From: Chryseobacterium panacisoli
GTDB taxonomy: Bacteria > Bacteroidota > Bacteroidia > Flavobacteriales > Weeksellaceae
Assembly (NCBI RefSeq): GCF_008274625.1
Contig: NZ_VTRU01000002.1
Span: 186,001-250,000, forward strand
DNA length: 64,000 nt
Direction of reading: 5' to 3'
Shown here: positions 1-9,499 of the stretch, piece by piece
Position numbering within the stretch: the first letter of the stretch is position 1
Layout of the letters: each line of letters opens with the position of its first letter
The notes under the pieces: model-generated
What the model was told of the DNA's origin: nothing
What the model saw: the letters and a program-made list of their open reading frames with translations, nothing else
The model's database searches: none
Position numbers and translations under genes: made by a program

Positions 1-402
1 ATTTATAATCTGCAAATTTATGTATTTTTATCTTTATGCAATTCTAAAATACTTAAATAACCTGAATTCGGAATAAAACATTCATGTATTTTAAGCAAGA
101 ATGAAAGCTGGAGACTGAAAGAAGCCTGTTATAGAGGAAATAGTTGGAAAAGAGATTTTTTAACTTTAACATTTATTATCATTTGATTCCCAATTCTGAA
201 TTTTTGAGATAAGATATTTTGAAAGTTAAACGTTTGTTTAAAGTTAAACAGCGATATATTGGTTCTTTTTAAATGTTTTTAAATGCTTAATAATTAAAAA
301 TTTGGCTTTTGTTTATTTGAAGGTGTTATTTTAAACATAGTTTTCTTTTAGGATATTGTTTAAAATATTAGCAAATATTAACAGACGTATTCAAAATAAT
401 TT
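1..402. other. Intergenic region before the FadL-like gene
   Basis: No reading frame here looks like a gene. The only structure I see is a 10-bp direct repeat AAAGTTAAAC at 222-231 and 240-249, an 18-bp period that would put both copies on nearly the same DNA face, so it could be a regulator site. The gene to the left lies outside the window. Confidence 0.5.
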
Positions 403-410
403 TATATTTG
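403..410 (+). promoter_or_regulatory. -7 promoter element of the FadL-like gene
   Basis: TATATTTG is an exact match to the Bacteroidota -7 consensus TAnnTTTG and ends 19 bp before the start codon. No clear TTG -33 element stands at the usual distance. Confidence 0.6.
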
Positions 411-429
411 GCTTATATAATAATAGTCT

Positions 430-1668
430 ATGAAAAAAATATTAGTATCAACTGCTTTATTGGCGGGCGTTCTATCTTACGCAGGAGGCTTCAGAGTTTC
501 CCTGCAAGGGGTAAAACAATTGGCAATGGCGCATACTAGTGCTCATGCCGAAGACGCGAGTGTGACATTCTTTAACCCTGCGGGTATGTCATTTATCCCT
601 TCCAAACTGAGTGTAGTGGCAGGAGGGTTTGGTGCAAGTAATAAAGTTACTTTTCAAAACTTCAATACTTTACAAAGTGCAGAAACAGATAACCCTATAG
701 GGACTCCTTTCTATGCGGCGATTACTTATAGACCAATAGAGAAACTTACGGTAGGTCTTAGTGTTACAACGCCTTTTGGTAGTACAATAAAATGGCCTGA
801 AAACTGGGAAGGTAAAGAATTGGTTCAGAAAATGGAACTGAAAAGTTTCTATTTCCAGCCAATGGTCTCTGTAAAACTTGCTCCTTGGGTGTCTTTTGGT
901 GCTAGCTACATCTATGCAAGAGGAAAAGTAGATTGGGACAAGGCAGTAACGCAATTCGACGGGAAAGTTAATATTAATGACGAAAATGCAACCGGACATG
1001 GATACGGATTTGGTTTCTATTTCAGACCTGATCCGAAATTGGACATAAGTATTGCCTACCGCTCAGCAATAGATATGAAAGCTAAAAGCGGAACGGCTAC
1101 ATTCCAGTTTCCATCACAATCGGTTTATACACAGCTGAAGCTGAATGCTGCAGGACAAGATGGTTTCTCGGCAGTTCTTCCATTGGTTGAAGAATATACA
1201 ATTGGTTTAACCTATAAAGTGACACCAAAATGGCAGGTTTCTGCAGACTTTAACTATCATGGATGGGAAAGATACAGTAAACTTACTTTAGATTTCGAGA
1301 ATGCTCCTATTGGAAACAACCCATCGGATCCTACTATTCTTACCAATCCTAAAAACTTCAGAAACTCCAAAACATTCAGACTGGGAACTCAGTATGCGTT
1401 CACTGATATGATCTATGGACGTCTGGGAGCTTATTATGATGAAGCACCTTATACAACAGATAACTTCATTCCGGAAACACCTTCATATGATACCTATGTG
1501 GTTACAGGTGGTGTGGGCTTCAAGCTGAAGCAGTTCGGAATTGATGTTGCCGGAGGATATGCAATGCCTCAGTACAGAAAGGTAAACAATGTTAATATAG
1601 GGCTTAACGGACAGTCAAAAGCAACAGCTTTCTACTTTGGTCTAGGTTTCTCTTATAATCCATTTTAA
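430..1668 (+). CDS. OmpP1/FadL-family outer-membrane transporter
   Basis: This is a 412-residue outer-membrane beta-barrel of the OmpP1/FadL/TodX family, which lets long-chain fatty acids and other hydrophobic compounds cross the outer membrane. Residues 1-19 form a signal peptide. The family hallmark NPAG stands near residue 49, in the N-terminal hatch, and the protein ends in an aromatic residue (Phe) as expected for barrels inserted by the BAM machinery. Length is normal for the family. A GDSL lipoprotein gene starts 12 bp downstream, so the pair is probably co-transcribed; uptake plus ester hydrolysis of lipids would make sense together, but that link is inferred. Confidence 0.9.
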   Translation: MKKILVSTALLAGVLSYAGGFRVSLQGVKQLAMAHTSAHAEDASVTFFNPAGMSFIPSKLSVVAGGFGASNKVTFQNFNTLQSAETDNPIGTPFYAAITYRPIEKLTVGLSVTTPFGSTIKWPENWEGKELVQKMELKSFYFQPMVSVKLAPWVSFGASYIYARGKVDWDKAVTQFDGKVNINDENATGHGYGFGFYFRPDPKLDISIAYRSAIDMKAKSGTATFQFPSQSVYTQLKLNAAGQDGFSAVLPLVEEYTIGLTYKVTPKWQVSADFNYHGWERYSKLTLDFENAPIGNNPSDPTILTNPKNFRNSKTFRLGTQYAFTDMIYGRLGAYYDEAPYTTDNFIPETPSYDTYVVTGGVGFKLKQFGIDVAGGYAMPQYRKVNNVNIGLNGQSKATAFYFGLGFSYNPF

Positions 1669-1680
1669 TTTTAGAAGACT

Positions 1681-3240
1681 ATGAAAAAAATTATAATATC
1701 GACAATTGCAGTTTCTGCACTTCTTTTTACAGTAAGCTGTAATACGGATTTCGATACGGATGTGAAAGATATCCCGGTAACAAAAGGAGACGCAGACTTT
1801 TCAAAATATATATCGTTAGGAAACTCCCTTACTTCAGGATATCGTGATGGTGCACTGTATAGCAGCGGCCAAAATGAATCTTATCCAAGTATGATCGCCG
1901 CACAGATGAAACTTGCTGGTGGAGGAGACTTTAAACAACCTTTGATGCCTAATGATATAGGAGGGTTCAATAATCTTCCTGGTTTCCCTGGCAAATTAAC
2001 TCTTCAGGTAGTTAATGGATCTTTAGCTCCTGTGCCAAGTGGAGCAGCGGCAGCACTAGATGTATTGTCCGGTGGAGGTACTTATAATAATATGGGGGTT
2101 CCTGGTGCGAAGTCATTCCACTTAGTAGCTCCTGGATATGGTAGCCAAGCGGGTCTTGCAACAGGAACGGCCAATCCTTATTTCGTAAGGTTTGCTTCTT
2201 CTGCTACAACAAGTGTGCTGGCTGATGCTATGACTCAGAAAGCAACGTTCTTCTCTCTTTGGATAGGAAATAATGATGTATTGTCATATGCTACCAACGG
2301 AGGAACAAACTCTCAGACTGTAGGAGGAGTTACAACCTATTCAATTGCTACGGTTCAGTCAGGAAATACAAATCCTACAACTTATAAATCAAATGACATC
2401 TCTGATCCTGCACTGGTTGCCGGATCTATTAAGGCGGTTTTAGATGGTCTTAAAAGTGTAGGAACAACAAAAGGAGTTATTGCTAATATTCCTTCTGTTA
2501 CTTCAGTACCTTTCTTTACTACAGTGCCTTATAATCCTTTGACACCTGAGCTTTTGGGTTCAAATCTGACAACTCTTAATACAAGTTTGTATGGTCCTTT
2601 GAAGCAGGCACTTACTGCTTTTGGTGCTGGAGATAGAATTAATTTACTTTCTGCAACAGGTCCAAACCCTGTTTTAATTAAGGATGTTGCGCTGACAGAT
2701 CTTTCAGCTCAGCTTACAGCAGCACTTACTCCTTCTTTAGGATTGCCTACAGCTACTGCTTTTGGACAGATTTTTGGACAGGCAAGACAGGCTACAGCAG
2801 ATGATTATATTTTGCTTACTACAAGTTCTGTAATCGGAAGTACTGCACCAATGGTTCCGTCTCCGGTAAATATTTATGGAATTTCTTATCCATTACAAAA
2901 CCAACATGTATTAACAAAAACAGAAGCGGGCTATGTGAAAACAGCTACAAACGCATATAATGCTTCTATAAAAGGTCTTGCTGATTCTTATGGGCTTGCA
3001 TTTGTAGATGCTAATGCGAAGATGCTTGAACTGAATTCACAGTCAGGAATTGTATTTGACGGAGTAAAGTATACTGCAACATTTGTTAGAGGAGGAGCTT
3101 TCTCTCTAGATGGAGTTCACCTTACAGGTCGCGGATATGGTGTCGTTGCCAACGAATTTATTAAGTCTATCAATGCGAAATACAAGTCTACACTTCCGCA
3201 GGTAGATCCGAACAAATATTCAGGAGTTAAATTCCCTTAA
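1681..3240 (+). CDS. SGNH/GDSL-hydrolase-like lipoprotein
   Basis: The product is a 519-residue secreted lipoprotein: a short hydrophobic signal ends in a lipobox with Cys20. SGNH-family blocks are visible: GNSL at residues 47-50 carries the nucleophile Ser49 (Asn replaces the Asp of canonical GDSL), GNND near residue 196-199 is block III, and DGVH at about 477-480 is the C-terminal Asp/His block. The spacing fits the GDSL fold, with a long Gly/Ser/Thr-rich middle. It probably hydrolyses esters at the outer membrane. The gene follows the FadL-like gene closely and ends at a strong terminator. Confidence 0.85.
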   Translation: MKKIIISTIAVSALLFTVSCNTDFDTDVKDIPVTKGDADFSKYISLGNSLTSGYRDGALYSSGQNESYPSMIAAQMKLAGGGDFKQPLMPNDIGGFNNLPGFPGKLTLQVVNGSLAPVPSGAAAALDVLSGGGTYNNMGVPGAKSFHLVAPGYGSQAGLATGTANPYFVRFASSATTSVLADAMTQKATFFSLWIGNNDVLSYATNGGTNSQTVGGVTTYSIATVQSGNTNPTTYKSNDISDPALVAGSIKAVLDGLKSVGTTKGVIANIPSVTSVPFFTTVPYNPLTPELLGSNLTTLNTSLYGPLKQALTAFGAGDRINLLSATGPNPVLIKDVALTDLSAQLTAALTPSLGLPTATAFGQIFGQARQATADDYILLTTSSVIGSTAPMVPSPVNIYGISYPLQNQHVLTKTEAGYVKTATNAYNASIKGLADSYGLAFVDANAKMLELNSQSGIVFDGVKYTATFVRGGAFSLDGVHLTGRGYGVVANEFIKSINAKYKSTLPQVDPNKYSGVKFP

Positions 3241-3264
3241 TAATTGATAAAATAAAAACTTAGA

Positions 3265-3296
3265 AACCACAGGAGTAAATCTTGTGGTTTTTTTTT
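3265..3296 (+). terminator. Rho-independent terminator after the GDSL gene
   Basis: Arms AACCACA and TGTGGTT are separated by 11 bases and followed by an unbroken T run. The T run ends directly at the prs promoter element. Confidence 0.85.
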
Positions 3297-3303
3297 AAAT
3301 TTG
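3296..3303 (+). promoter_or_regulatory. -7 promoter element of prs
   Basis: TAAATTTG matches TAnnTTTG exactly and stands 22 bp before the prs start codon. It abuts the upstream terminator. Confidence 0.6.
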
Positions 3304-3325
3304 CAAAATCTTTTAAAAAGTAAAA

Positions 3326-4264
3326 ATGGCCGATCAGTTAAGTTATCTATTTTGTACAAGAACCAGCAGGGACTTGGCAGAGAAAATTGCCCAGAATTAT
3401 GGGAAAGAATTAGGGAAAATCAACTTTCAGGAGTTCAGCGACGGGGAATTTGAGCCTGTTTTGGACGAATCTGTAAGAGGAGGAAGAGTTTTTCTAATTG
3501 GATCTACATTCCCTCCTGCAGACAATCTTTTGGAGCTTCTTCTAATGATTGATGCAGCGAAAAGAGCTTCTGCAAAGAGCATTACCGTTGTAATTCCTTA
3601 CTTCGGACTTGCCAGACAGGACAGAAAAGACAAACCAAGAGCGCCGATCGGTGCTAAGTTAGTTGCAAACCTTCTTACAGCAGCAGGAGCAACAAGAGTA
3701 ATGACAATGGATCTTCATGCAGATCAGATTCAAGGATTCTTCGAAATTCCGGTAGATCATTTGTATGCTTCCAGTATTTTCGTAGATTATATCAGATCTT
3801 TAAATCTTGATAACCTTACTATTGCTTCTCCGGATATGGGAGGTGCGAAAAGAGCTAAAAACTATGCAGGTCACTTAGGTGCTGAAGTAGTAATTGCTTA
3901 TAAGGAAAGAAAAAAGGCAAATGTTGTAGAAGAAATGTTCCTTATTGGTGATGTTACAGGTAAAAACGTAATCCTTATCGATGATATGATTGATACTGCA
4001 GGAACACTTTGCAAAGCAGCAGATATCTTAATTGAAAAAGGTGCGAAAACAGTAAGAGCTATGGCAACTCACGGAGTGCTTTCAGGAAAAGCTTACGATA
4101 ATATTGAGAACTCAAAATTATTGGAAGTTATTGTAACTGACTCAATTCCTGTTAAAAATAATTTGTCATCTAAAATAAAAGTGCTATCTTGCGCCCCGTT
4201 ATTTGCAGATGTTATGACCATGGTTCATGAGCATAAATCAATTAGCAGTAAGTTTGTTATTTAA
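3326..4264 (+). CDS. prs: Ribose-phosphate pyrophosphokinase
   Basis: PRPP synthetase makes 5-phosphoribosyl-1-diphosphate from ribose 5-phosphate and ATP, the precursor for purines, pyrimidines, His, Trp and NAD. The 312-residue protein has the usual length. It shows FSDGE near residue 37, the RQDRK flexible-loop region near residue 97, a DLHADQIQGFF segment, and the PRPP-binding loop LIDDMIDTAGT near 217-227. Ribosomal protein L25 follows after 56 bp with no terminator between, the common Bacteroidota prs-rplY pair. Confidence 0.97.
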   Translation: MADQLSYLFCTRTSRDLAEKIAQNYGKELGKINFQEFSDGEFEPVLDESVRGGRVFLIGSTFPPADNLLELLLMIDAAKRASAKSITVVIPYFGLARQDRKDKPRAPIGAKLVANLLTAAGATRVMTMDLHADQIQGFFEIPVDHLYASSIFVDYIRSLNLDNLTIASPDMGGAKRAKNYAGHLGAEVVIAYKERKKANVVEEMFLIGDVTGKNVILIDDMIDTAGTLCKAADILIEKGAKTVRAMATHGVLSGKAYDNIENSKLLEVIVTDSIPVKNNLSSKIKVLSCAPLFADVMTMVHEHKSISSKFVI

Positions 4265-4320
4265 TTGATTTTAAACAGATTGCAAATTAAAATAAGAATA
4301 ATTTTTTAAATTTTTTATAA

Positions 4321-4962
4321 ATGAAATCTATTACAATTCAAGGTACAAAAAGAGAAAACGTGGGCAAAAAGTCTACAAAAGCTTTACGTGATGCTGAATT
4401 AGTTCCTTGTGTTGTTTATGGAGGTGAAGCACCTTTAAACTTCTCTGCTGAAGAGAAAGCTTTTAAAGGATTAGTATACACTCCTGAAGCACACACGGTA
4501 TCTATTGAGGTTGACGGAAAAACAATTCCAGCTGTTCTTCAGGACATTCAGTTTCACCCAATCACGGACAAAATTCTTCACATAGACTTCTACCAACTAT
4601 CTGACGATAAGCCAGTAGTTATGGAGGTTCCTGTAAGAATTACTGGACGTTCAAAAGGTGTTGTAGCTGGTGGTGTTTTACGTCAGTCTTTCAGAAAACT
4701 AAAAGTAAAAGCTATCCCTGCTAACCTACCTGACGAAGTCGTTGTAGATGTTACTCCATTAAGAATTGGTAACAAACTTTACATCGGTGGTATCAAAACA
4801 GAAGGATATTCTTTCATGCACCCAGACAATGCAGTAGTAGTTGCTGTTAAGATGTCTAGAAATGCAATGAAAGGAGGTGCAGCAGCAATGGATGATGAAG
4901 ATGAAGAAGAAGTTGCAACTGAAGAAGGAGCAGCTCCGGCAGAAGAAACTGCAGCAGAATAA
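4321..4962 (+). CDS. rplY: 50S ribosomal protein L25 (Ctc type)
   Basis: The 213-residue protein is the long CTC form of L25, which binds 5S rRNA. The N-terminal 90 residues are the L25 domain (start [19 protein letters not shown], then VPCVVYGG), followed by the TL5-type C-terminal beta domain and an Ala/Glu-rich acidic tail from about residue 185 that is typical of the family. It is co-directional with prs and ends at a strong terminator. Confidence 0.96.
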   Translation: MKSITIQGTKRENVGKKSTKALRDAELVPCVVYGGEAPLNFSAEEKAFKGLVYTPEAHTVSIEVDGKTIPAVLQDIQFHPITDKILHIDFYQLSDDKPVVMEVPVRITGRSKGVVAGGVLRQSFRKLKVKAIPANLPDEVVVDVTPLRIGNKLYIGGIKTEGYSFMHPDNAVVVAVKMSRNAMKGGAAAMDDEDEEEVATEEGAAPAEETAAE

Positions 4963-4986
4963 GAATTGCTTATTTAAACAATATAG

Positions 4987-5014
4987 ACCCGTCATTTTTT
5001 TGACGGGTTTTTTT
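4987..5014 (+). terminator. Terminator after rplY
   Basis: Perfect arms ACCCGTCA and TGACGGGT enclose a T6 loop and run into a T tract. Confidence 0.9.
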
Positions 5015-5159
5015 ATGTGCAGCGTCAAATAATGAAGGGGTTTACCAATGATCTTAGTGCATCGTTTTATCAGCTTTCTTCACTATATGCTATCGAGTAT
5101 TTCTATCAACTGACAACTATCAGCTCTCAGTCTCATGCTTCCTTTCGGAAAAAAAGCCG

Positions 5160-5167
5160 TAAATTTG
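5160..5167 (+). promoter_or_regulatory. -7 promoter element of sufS
   Basis: TAAATTTG matches TAnnTTTG exactly, about 42 bp before the sufS start codon. Confidence 0.5.
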
Positions 5168-5209
5168 AAGTGTTCTAAATAAGAACGTGTTAATTTAAAA
5201 AATAAATAA

Positions 5210-6430
5210 ATGTTTGACATTCAGGAAATAAGAAGCCAGTTTTCTATATTGGACAGAGAAGTGAATGGTAAGCCATTGGTTTACCTGGACAATGCAGCTA
5301 CATCTCAAAAGCCAAATTCGGTTTTGGAAGTCTGTCACGCATATTATACAGAGCTTAATGCCAACGTTCACAGAGGAATTCATACCCTAAGCCAGCTGGC
5401 AACGGAAGAAATGGAGCTTTCAAGAAGAAAGATTCAGAAATTCATCAATGCTGAACACGATTTTGAAGTCATTTTTACAAAAGGGACAACGGAAGGGTTG
5501 AACCTTATCGCTTATATTCTGACACAGAAACTGCAGAAAGATGATGAAATTATTATTTCTTATCTGGAGCACCATTCTAATATTGTTCCATGGCAGATGC
5601 TTTGTGAAAGAACCGGAGCAAAACTTCGTGTTATTCCTATTGATGAAAACGGAATTCTTCAGATGGATCATTTTGATCAGTTTTTAAGCGAAAAGACAAA
5701 GGTTGTTTCTGTAAACCAGGTTTCCAATGCATTGGGAATCGTGAATCCTATTGAAGAAATTATTGCAAAAACAAGAAAAAATACAGACGCTTATGTTGTG
5801 ATTGACGGTGCACAGTCTGCTCCGCATTTCAATATTGATGTACAAAAGCTGGATTGTGATTTCTTTGTGTTCTCAGGTCATAAAATGTATGCTCCCATGG
5901 GAACGGGTATTTTGTATGGGAAACGTGAAATATTAGAAGCTTTACCACCATTCCATGGAGGAGGAGAGATGATTGCAACATGTTCTTTTGAAGGAACTAC
6001 TTATGCAGGTCTTCCATTTAAATATGAAGCAGGAACACCTAATGTAGGCGGAAATATTGCTTTAGGAGCTGCTGTGGATTTTATGAACAGAGTGGGGCAT
6101 ACTAACATTCAGAATCATGAAAATGCCTTATTGGAATATGCCCAGAGACAGCTTTTGGAAATAGAAGGAATTAAAATCTATGGAGAAAAAGCAAAAAGAA
6201 CTGGTGTTGTTTCCTTTAATCTTGAAGGGGTAGGAATAGCCTCAGATGTAGGAATGATCCTGGATAAAATGGGGATTGCTGTAAGAACAGGACACCATTG
6301 TACACAACCTATTATGAACTTCTTTAATATTGCAGGAACGGTAAGAGCCAGTTTTGCTGTGTATAATACTTTCGAGGAAATTGATATTCTGGTAGAAGGA
6401 GTGAAAAAAGCACAACGAATGTTGAGCTAA
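5210..6430 (+). CDS. sufS: Cysteine desulfurase SufS
   Basis: This PLP enzyme converts cysteine to alanine and hands persulfide sulfur to iron-sulfur cluster assembly. The 406-residue protein begins with the type II NifS-like start MFDIQEIRSQFSIL and shows PLP-binding Lys225 in SGHKMY and the catalytic Cys364 in the GHHCTQP loop. Both mark the SufS/CsdA group. No other suf gene is adjacent, and terminators on both sides indicate a monocistronic gene; in many flavobacteria sufS sits with sufBCD, so those genes must be elsewhere. Confidence 0.93.
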   Translation: MFDIQEIRSQFSILDREVNGKPLVYLDNAATSQKPNSVLEVCHAYYTELNANVHRGIHTLSQLATEEMELSRRKIQKFINAEHDFEVIFTKGTTEGLNLIAYILTQKLQKDDEIIISYLEHHSNIVPWQMLCERTGAKLRVIPIDENGILQMDHFDQFLSEKTKVVSVNQVSNALGIVNPIEEIIAKTRKNTDAYVVIDGAQSAPHFNIDVQKLDCDFFVFSGHKMYAPMGTGILYGKREILEALPPFHGGGEMIATCSFEGTTYAGLPFKYEAGTPNVGGNIALGAAVDFMNRVGHTNIQNHENALLEYAQRQLLEIEGIKIYGEKAKRTGVVSFNLEGVGIASDVGMILDKMGIAVRTGHHCTQPIMNFFNIAGTVRASFAVYNTFEEIDILVEGVKKAQRMLS

Positions 6431-6460
6431 TCAATACTATATTCCTTATAATATAAATTA

Positions 6461-6486
6461 AAAGCAGCTGTTGAGCTGCTTTTTTT
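6461..6486 (+). terminator. Terminator after sufS
   Basis: Arms AAAGCAGCT and AGCTGCTTT enclose a GTTG loop and end in a T run. The stop codon of the convergent small peptide gene lies right behind it. Confidence 0.88.
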
Positions 6487-6487
6487 A

Positions 6488-6613
6488 TTAGTCCATCGGA
6501 ACACAATAGCATTTACCGTCAATAATAACCTGATAATAGCCAATGGCACATTCAAGGCAGATTTCTCCTCCTGCCATAATGCCTTTCAATTTTTCTTTGT
6601 TTAGTTTTTTCAT
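6488..6613 (-). CDS. 41-residue double-glycine leader peptide with four cysteines
   Basis: This small frame is read leftward from ATG to TAA. Its start, MKKLNKEKLKGIMAGG, fits the leader pattern of Bacteroidota bacteriocin-like or natural-product precursor peptides: basic residues, Leu4 and Leu9, and Gly15-Gly16 as the likely peptidase cleavage site. The remaining 25-residue core holds Cys19, Cys22, Cys35 and Cys37, a CxxC plus CxC arrangement that could form disulfides or bind metal. There is no maturase, peptidase-ABC exporter or immunity gene beside it. It could be an export signal for a secreted peptide whose transporter is elsewhere. The family resemblance is seen; the function is inferred. 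Confidence 0.75.
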   Translation of the reverse strand: MKKLNKEKLKGIMAGGEICLECAIGYYQVIIDGKCYCVPMD

Positions 6614-6766
6614 ATGATGTGATTTAGGGTTAAATTTAAAGATATAAATAATTAGTAAAATAATAGTGATTTTAGATAGGTTTTTATAACATATTGATTT
6701 TCATATTTAATTATGCTTTTATAATATATTATTTCTTAATTTTATGTAAACATAGAATGCTTTATT

Positions 6767-7591
6767 ATGAAAAAAATATTTATCTTCTTTTTATCCATTT
6801 ATGGAATGTGTGATGCTCAAGTCTTTTCTGAAAACTTTGACGGTAATGCTTTGCCGACCGGATGGACGGTAGAAAATCCGGATACCTCTTATAACTGGAA
6901 TGTAGGAGCACAAAATGGTTTTGCAAGTTTTCCCAGCGGAGCTGCTTTTTTTGATGATGATGATGCAGGGCCAACCGGAATTAATACGAATGCCAGACTG
7001 ATTTCTCCCGTAATTAATCTTACCGGAGTTGTAAACCCAAAGCTGTCGTTTAATTATGCCAATATGATTGATGTTCTTGATTCCACTTTAAAAGTTGAAG
7101 TTTTCAATGGAACTTCCTGGATTCAGGTTTTTACCTTTTCAGGTGAAGCGGGGGTATGGGATCTTGATTTTAATACCTTTTCATATGTGGTAACAAGTTA
7201 TGATGCTGCTACAAATATAGACTTGACACCCTATGCAAATCCGGCTTTTAAACTAAGATTTATTTATGATGATGCTGGTGACTATTCTTACGGTGTGGTG
7301 GTAGATAATTTGAAAATTACAAGCGGGCCTGTTCTGGCAGCTTCAGAGGTTTCACATTCAGATAATATAGAAATATATCCCAATCCGGCAGGGGATAATA
7401 TTCATATTAAACTTGATTCCCGAAATAAAGTAGAAAAAGTCAGTGTTGTGGATATGTCCGGGAAGCTTATAAAAACATTTGATAAGGAATCTGACACCTA
7501 TGATCTATCAGATATGCCTAAAGGTGCTTATATTATCATGATCACAAATAATAATAAAGAAGTTCTGAAGAAGAAGATTGTCAAGAAATAG
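6767..7591 (+). CDS. Secreted protein with T9SS type A sorting domain
   Basis: This 274-residue protein has a signal peptide (residues 1-17, ending CDAQ). Its N-terminal domain, beginning FSENFDG and GWTVENPDT, looks like the choice-of-anchor J or MAM-like beta-sandwich common in secreted Bacteroidota proteins. The C-terminal 75 residues carry the type A type-IX-secretion sorting domain: IYPNPAGD, then VSVVDMSGKLIKTF, then MPKGAYIIMI, ending in a Lys-rich tail (KKKIVKK). It is therefore exported through the T9SS and anchored to or released from the cell surface. No catalytic motif is visible. Confidence 0.88.
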   Translation: MKKIFIFFLSIYGMCDAQVFSENFDGNALPTGWTVENPDTSYNWNVGAQNGFASFPSGAAFFDDDDAGPTGINTNARLISPVINLTGVVNPKLSFNYANMIDVLDSTLKVEVFNGTSWIQVFTFSGEAGVWDLDFNTFSYVVTSYDAATNIDLTPYANPAFKLRFIYDDAGDYSYGVVVDNLKITSGPVLAASEVSHSDNIEIYPNPAGDNIHIKLDSRNKVEKVSVVDMSGKLIKTFDKESDTYDLSDMPKGAYIIMITNNNKEVLKKKIVKK

Positions 7592-7625
7592 TCTTAGAAT
7601 CAAATAGTAAACTTAATTATACAAA

Positions 7626-7660
7626 AAAACCTTATAGAATATCCTATAAGGTTTTGTATA
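7626..7660. terminator. Bidirectional terminator between the T9SS gene and hemE
   Basis: Perfect 12-bp arms, AAAACCTTATAG and CTATAAGGTTTT, have A and T runs on both sides, so the hairpin can serve both convergent units. Confidence 0.85.
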
Positions 7661-7678
7661 TTTTTAAAAGAAATAATC

Positions 7679-8710
7679 TTATACATTCGGTTTCCAGTCT
7701 ACAACCGCTCTGATGAATGCTTCAGCATTTTCAATAGGAACATTCGGCAGAATTCCGTGGCCTAGATTTGCAATATATCTGTCTTTTCCGAAACGGTTGA
7801 TCATTTCATTCACCATTTTCTTGATCGTCTCAGGAGTGGAATGAAGTCTTGCAGGATCAAAGTTACCCTGTAAAGTCATCGTGTGGTTTGTCAGTGTTCT
7901 TGCAAATTCCGGCTTTATAGTCCAGTCTACACCAAGAGCAGAAGCTTTAGACATTGTCATATCTTCCAGTGCAAACCAACATCCCTTTCCAAATACAACT
8001 ACATGGGTAAGCGGGCTTAAGGCTTCAACAATCTGATTGATATATTGCCACGAGAATTCCTGATAATCCGTAGGAGAAAGCATTCCTCCCCATGAATCAA
8101 AAACCTGTACTGCAGAAACTCCTTTTTCTACTTTTCTCTTTAAATAAGCAATCGTAGTATCTGTAATTTTTTGCAGTAATAAATGGGCAGCTTCAGGCTG
8201 TTGGAAACAGAAAGATTTTGCAATATCAAATGCTTTACTTCCTTTTCCTTCTACACAATAACAAAGAATGGTCCATGGAGAACCTGCAAAACCAATCAAT
8301 GGAATCTCATTGTCCAGTTTCTGTAAAGTAAGTTCAATAGCATCAAAAACGTAGCCTAAAGTATCATTCACATCCGGAGTTTCAATATTCTGAACCTGTT
8401 CCATTGTTCTGATGGGAGTATCTAACCATGGTCCAACAGATTCTTTCATTTTGAAATCAATTCCCATTGCCTGTGGCACTACCAAGATATCAGAAAACAG
8501 AATCGCTGCATCCAAAGGAAATCTGCGGATAGGCTGTAATGTAATCTCAGCCGCAAGTTCAGGGGTCTGACATCTTGTAAAGAAATCATACTGATCTCTC
8601 AAGGCAATGAATTCCGGCAGATATCTTCCAGCCTGCCTCATCATCCAGACAGGAGGTCTTTCAACGGTTTCTCCGCGAAGTGCTTTTAAATATAGGTCGT
8701 TTTTTATCAT
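7679..8710 (-). CDS. hemE: Uroporphyrinogen decarboxylase
   Basis: HemE removes four acetate carboxyl groups from uroporphyrinogen III to give coproporphyrinogen III in the cytoplasm. The 343-residue protein has the family length and the invariant N-terminal motif [15 protein letters not shown] with the substrate-binding Arg residues near 26-30, followed by the [11 protein letters not shown] segment and the C-terminal [11 protein letters not shown] signature. It is the last gene of the leftward hemACDE cluster, 48 bp after hemD. Confidence 0.97.
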   Translation of the reverse strand: MIKNDLYLKALRGETVERPPVWMMRQAGRYLPEFIALRDQYDFFTRCQTPELAAEITLQPIRRFPLDAAILFSDILVVPQAMGIDFKMKESVGPWLDTPIRTMEQVQNIETPDVNDTLGYVFDAIELTLQKLDNEIPLIGFAGSPWTILCYCVEGKGSKAFDIAKSFCFQQPEAAHLLLQKITDTTIAYLKRKVEKGVSAVQVFDSWGGMLSPTDYQEFSWQYINQIVEALSPLTHVVVFGKGCWFALEDMTMSKASALGVDWTIKPEFARTLTNHTMTLQGNFDPARLHSTPETIKKMVNEMINRFGKDRYIANLGHGILPNVPIENAEAFIRAVVDWKPNV

Positions 8711-8758
8711 AATCTATTGTAAACTAATATTACCGGCAATATTTCGGCAATAAATATT

Positions 8759-9442
8759 CTAAATTCTACTTCTGATTTCTTTTCTTATCAGTTCAAAGAT
8801 GGAAGTCAGTGTATTTTCTTCAGAAGTAAAAATGTCTTCCTGCGTATAATTTCTCAGCTCACCTGAAGTGGTTTCGCCAATTGAAAAAAGCTTCATGCCT
8901 TCCAGAGAATTTCGCCTTGCAAAACTACGAACTCCGCTCGGACTAAAAAAAACTGCAGCATGATATTTTTCATCTATTACAGGATTGATTTCCTCAGTAT
9001 TATATATCGTAACTTTTTTGTACTTAATGTTTTGTAATGGAAGCTCTTTGTCAAGAACATTGATGGCCAGGTTGCCGCAGAAATGGAGGAACTGCTCATG
9101 CTGGCATTTTCCAATAATGAATCTGGAAAGAGTATCAGCATTTTTCAAAACCTTAAATGTCCCGAAGCCGTGTTTCCTTAATTCCCTCTTCGTTTTTTCG
9201 CCAACACAATAAATTTTGTTGTAATTCTTGGCTGTAAAATCTTCATTAGGCTTAAACCTGTTTTTAAAAAATGAAATAACTCCATTAACGCTTGTAAAAA
9301 TCAACGAGTAGTTTTTCAGATCAAAGGGATTGATCGTAATCGGTTTGGTCTTAATTACCTCAATACAGTCAGCCAAAATATCCTCTCCTAATTCTTTGGA
9401 TATTATCGTGTGGTCTATATTTTTGGTAAATAAGATTTTCAT
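8759..9442 (-). CDS. hemD: Uroporphyrinogen-III synthase
   Basis: HemD closes hydroxymethylbilane to uroporphyrinogen III. The 227-residue protein is weakly conserved in sequence, as usual for the family, but has the expected two-domain layout: an IFTSVNGV segment in the first half and a VFFSPSGVRSF segment in the second, both marks of HemD. The position between hemC and hemE supports the call. Confidence 0.9.
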   Translation of the reverse strand: MKILFTKNIDHTIISKELGEDILADCIEVIKTKPITINPFDLKNYSLIFTSVNGVISFFKNRFKPNEDFTAKNYNKIYCVGEKTKRELRKHGFGTFKVLKNADTLSRFIIGKCQHEQFLHFCGNLAINVLDKELPLQNIKYKKVTIYNTEEINPVIDEKYHAAVFFSPSGVRSFARRNSLEGMKLFSIGETTSGELRNYTQEDIFTSEENTLTSIFELIRKEIRSRI

Positions 9443-9499
9443 GCCTGTAAAATTAAGAAGATGTAAAAGATGGGCGAAAAGGATTTATAATCTGAAATA

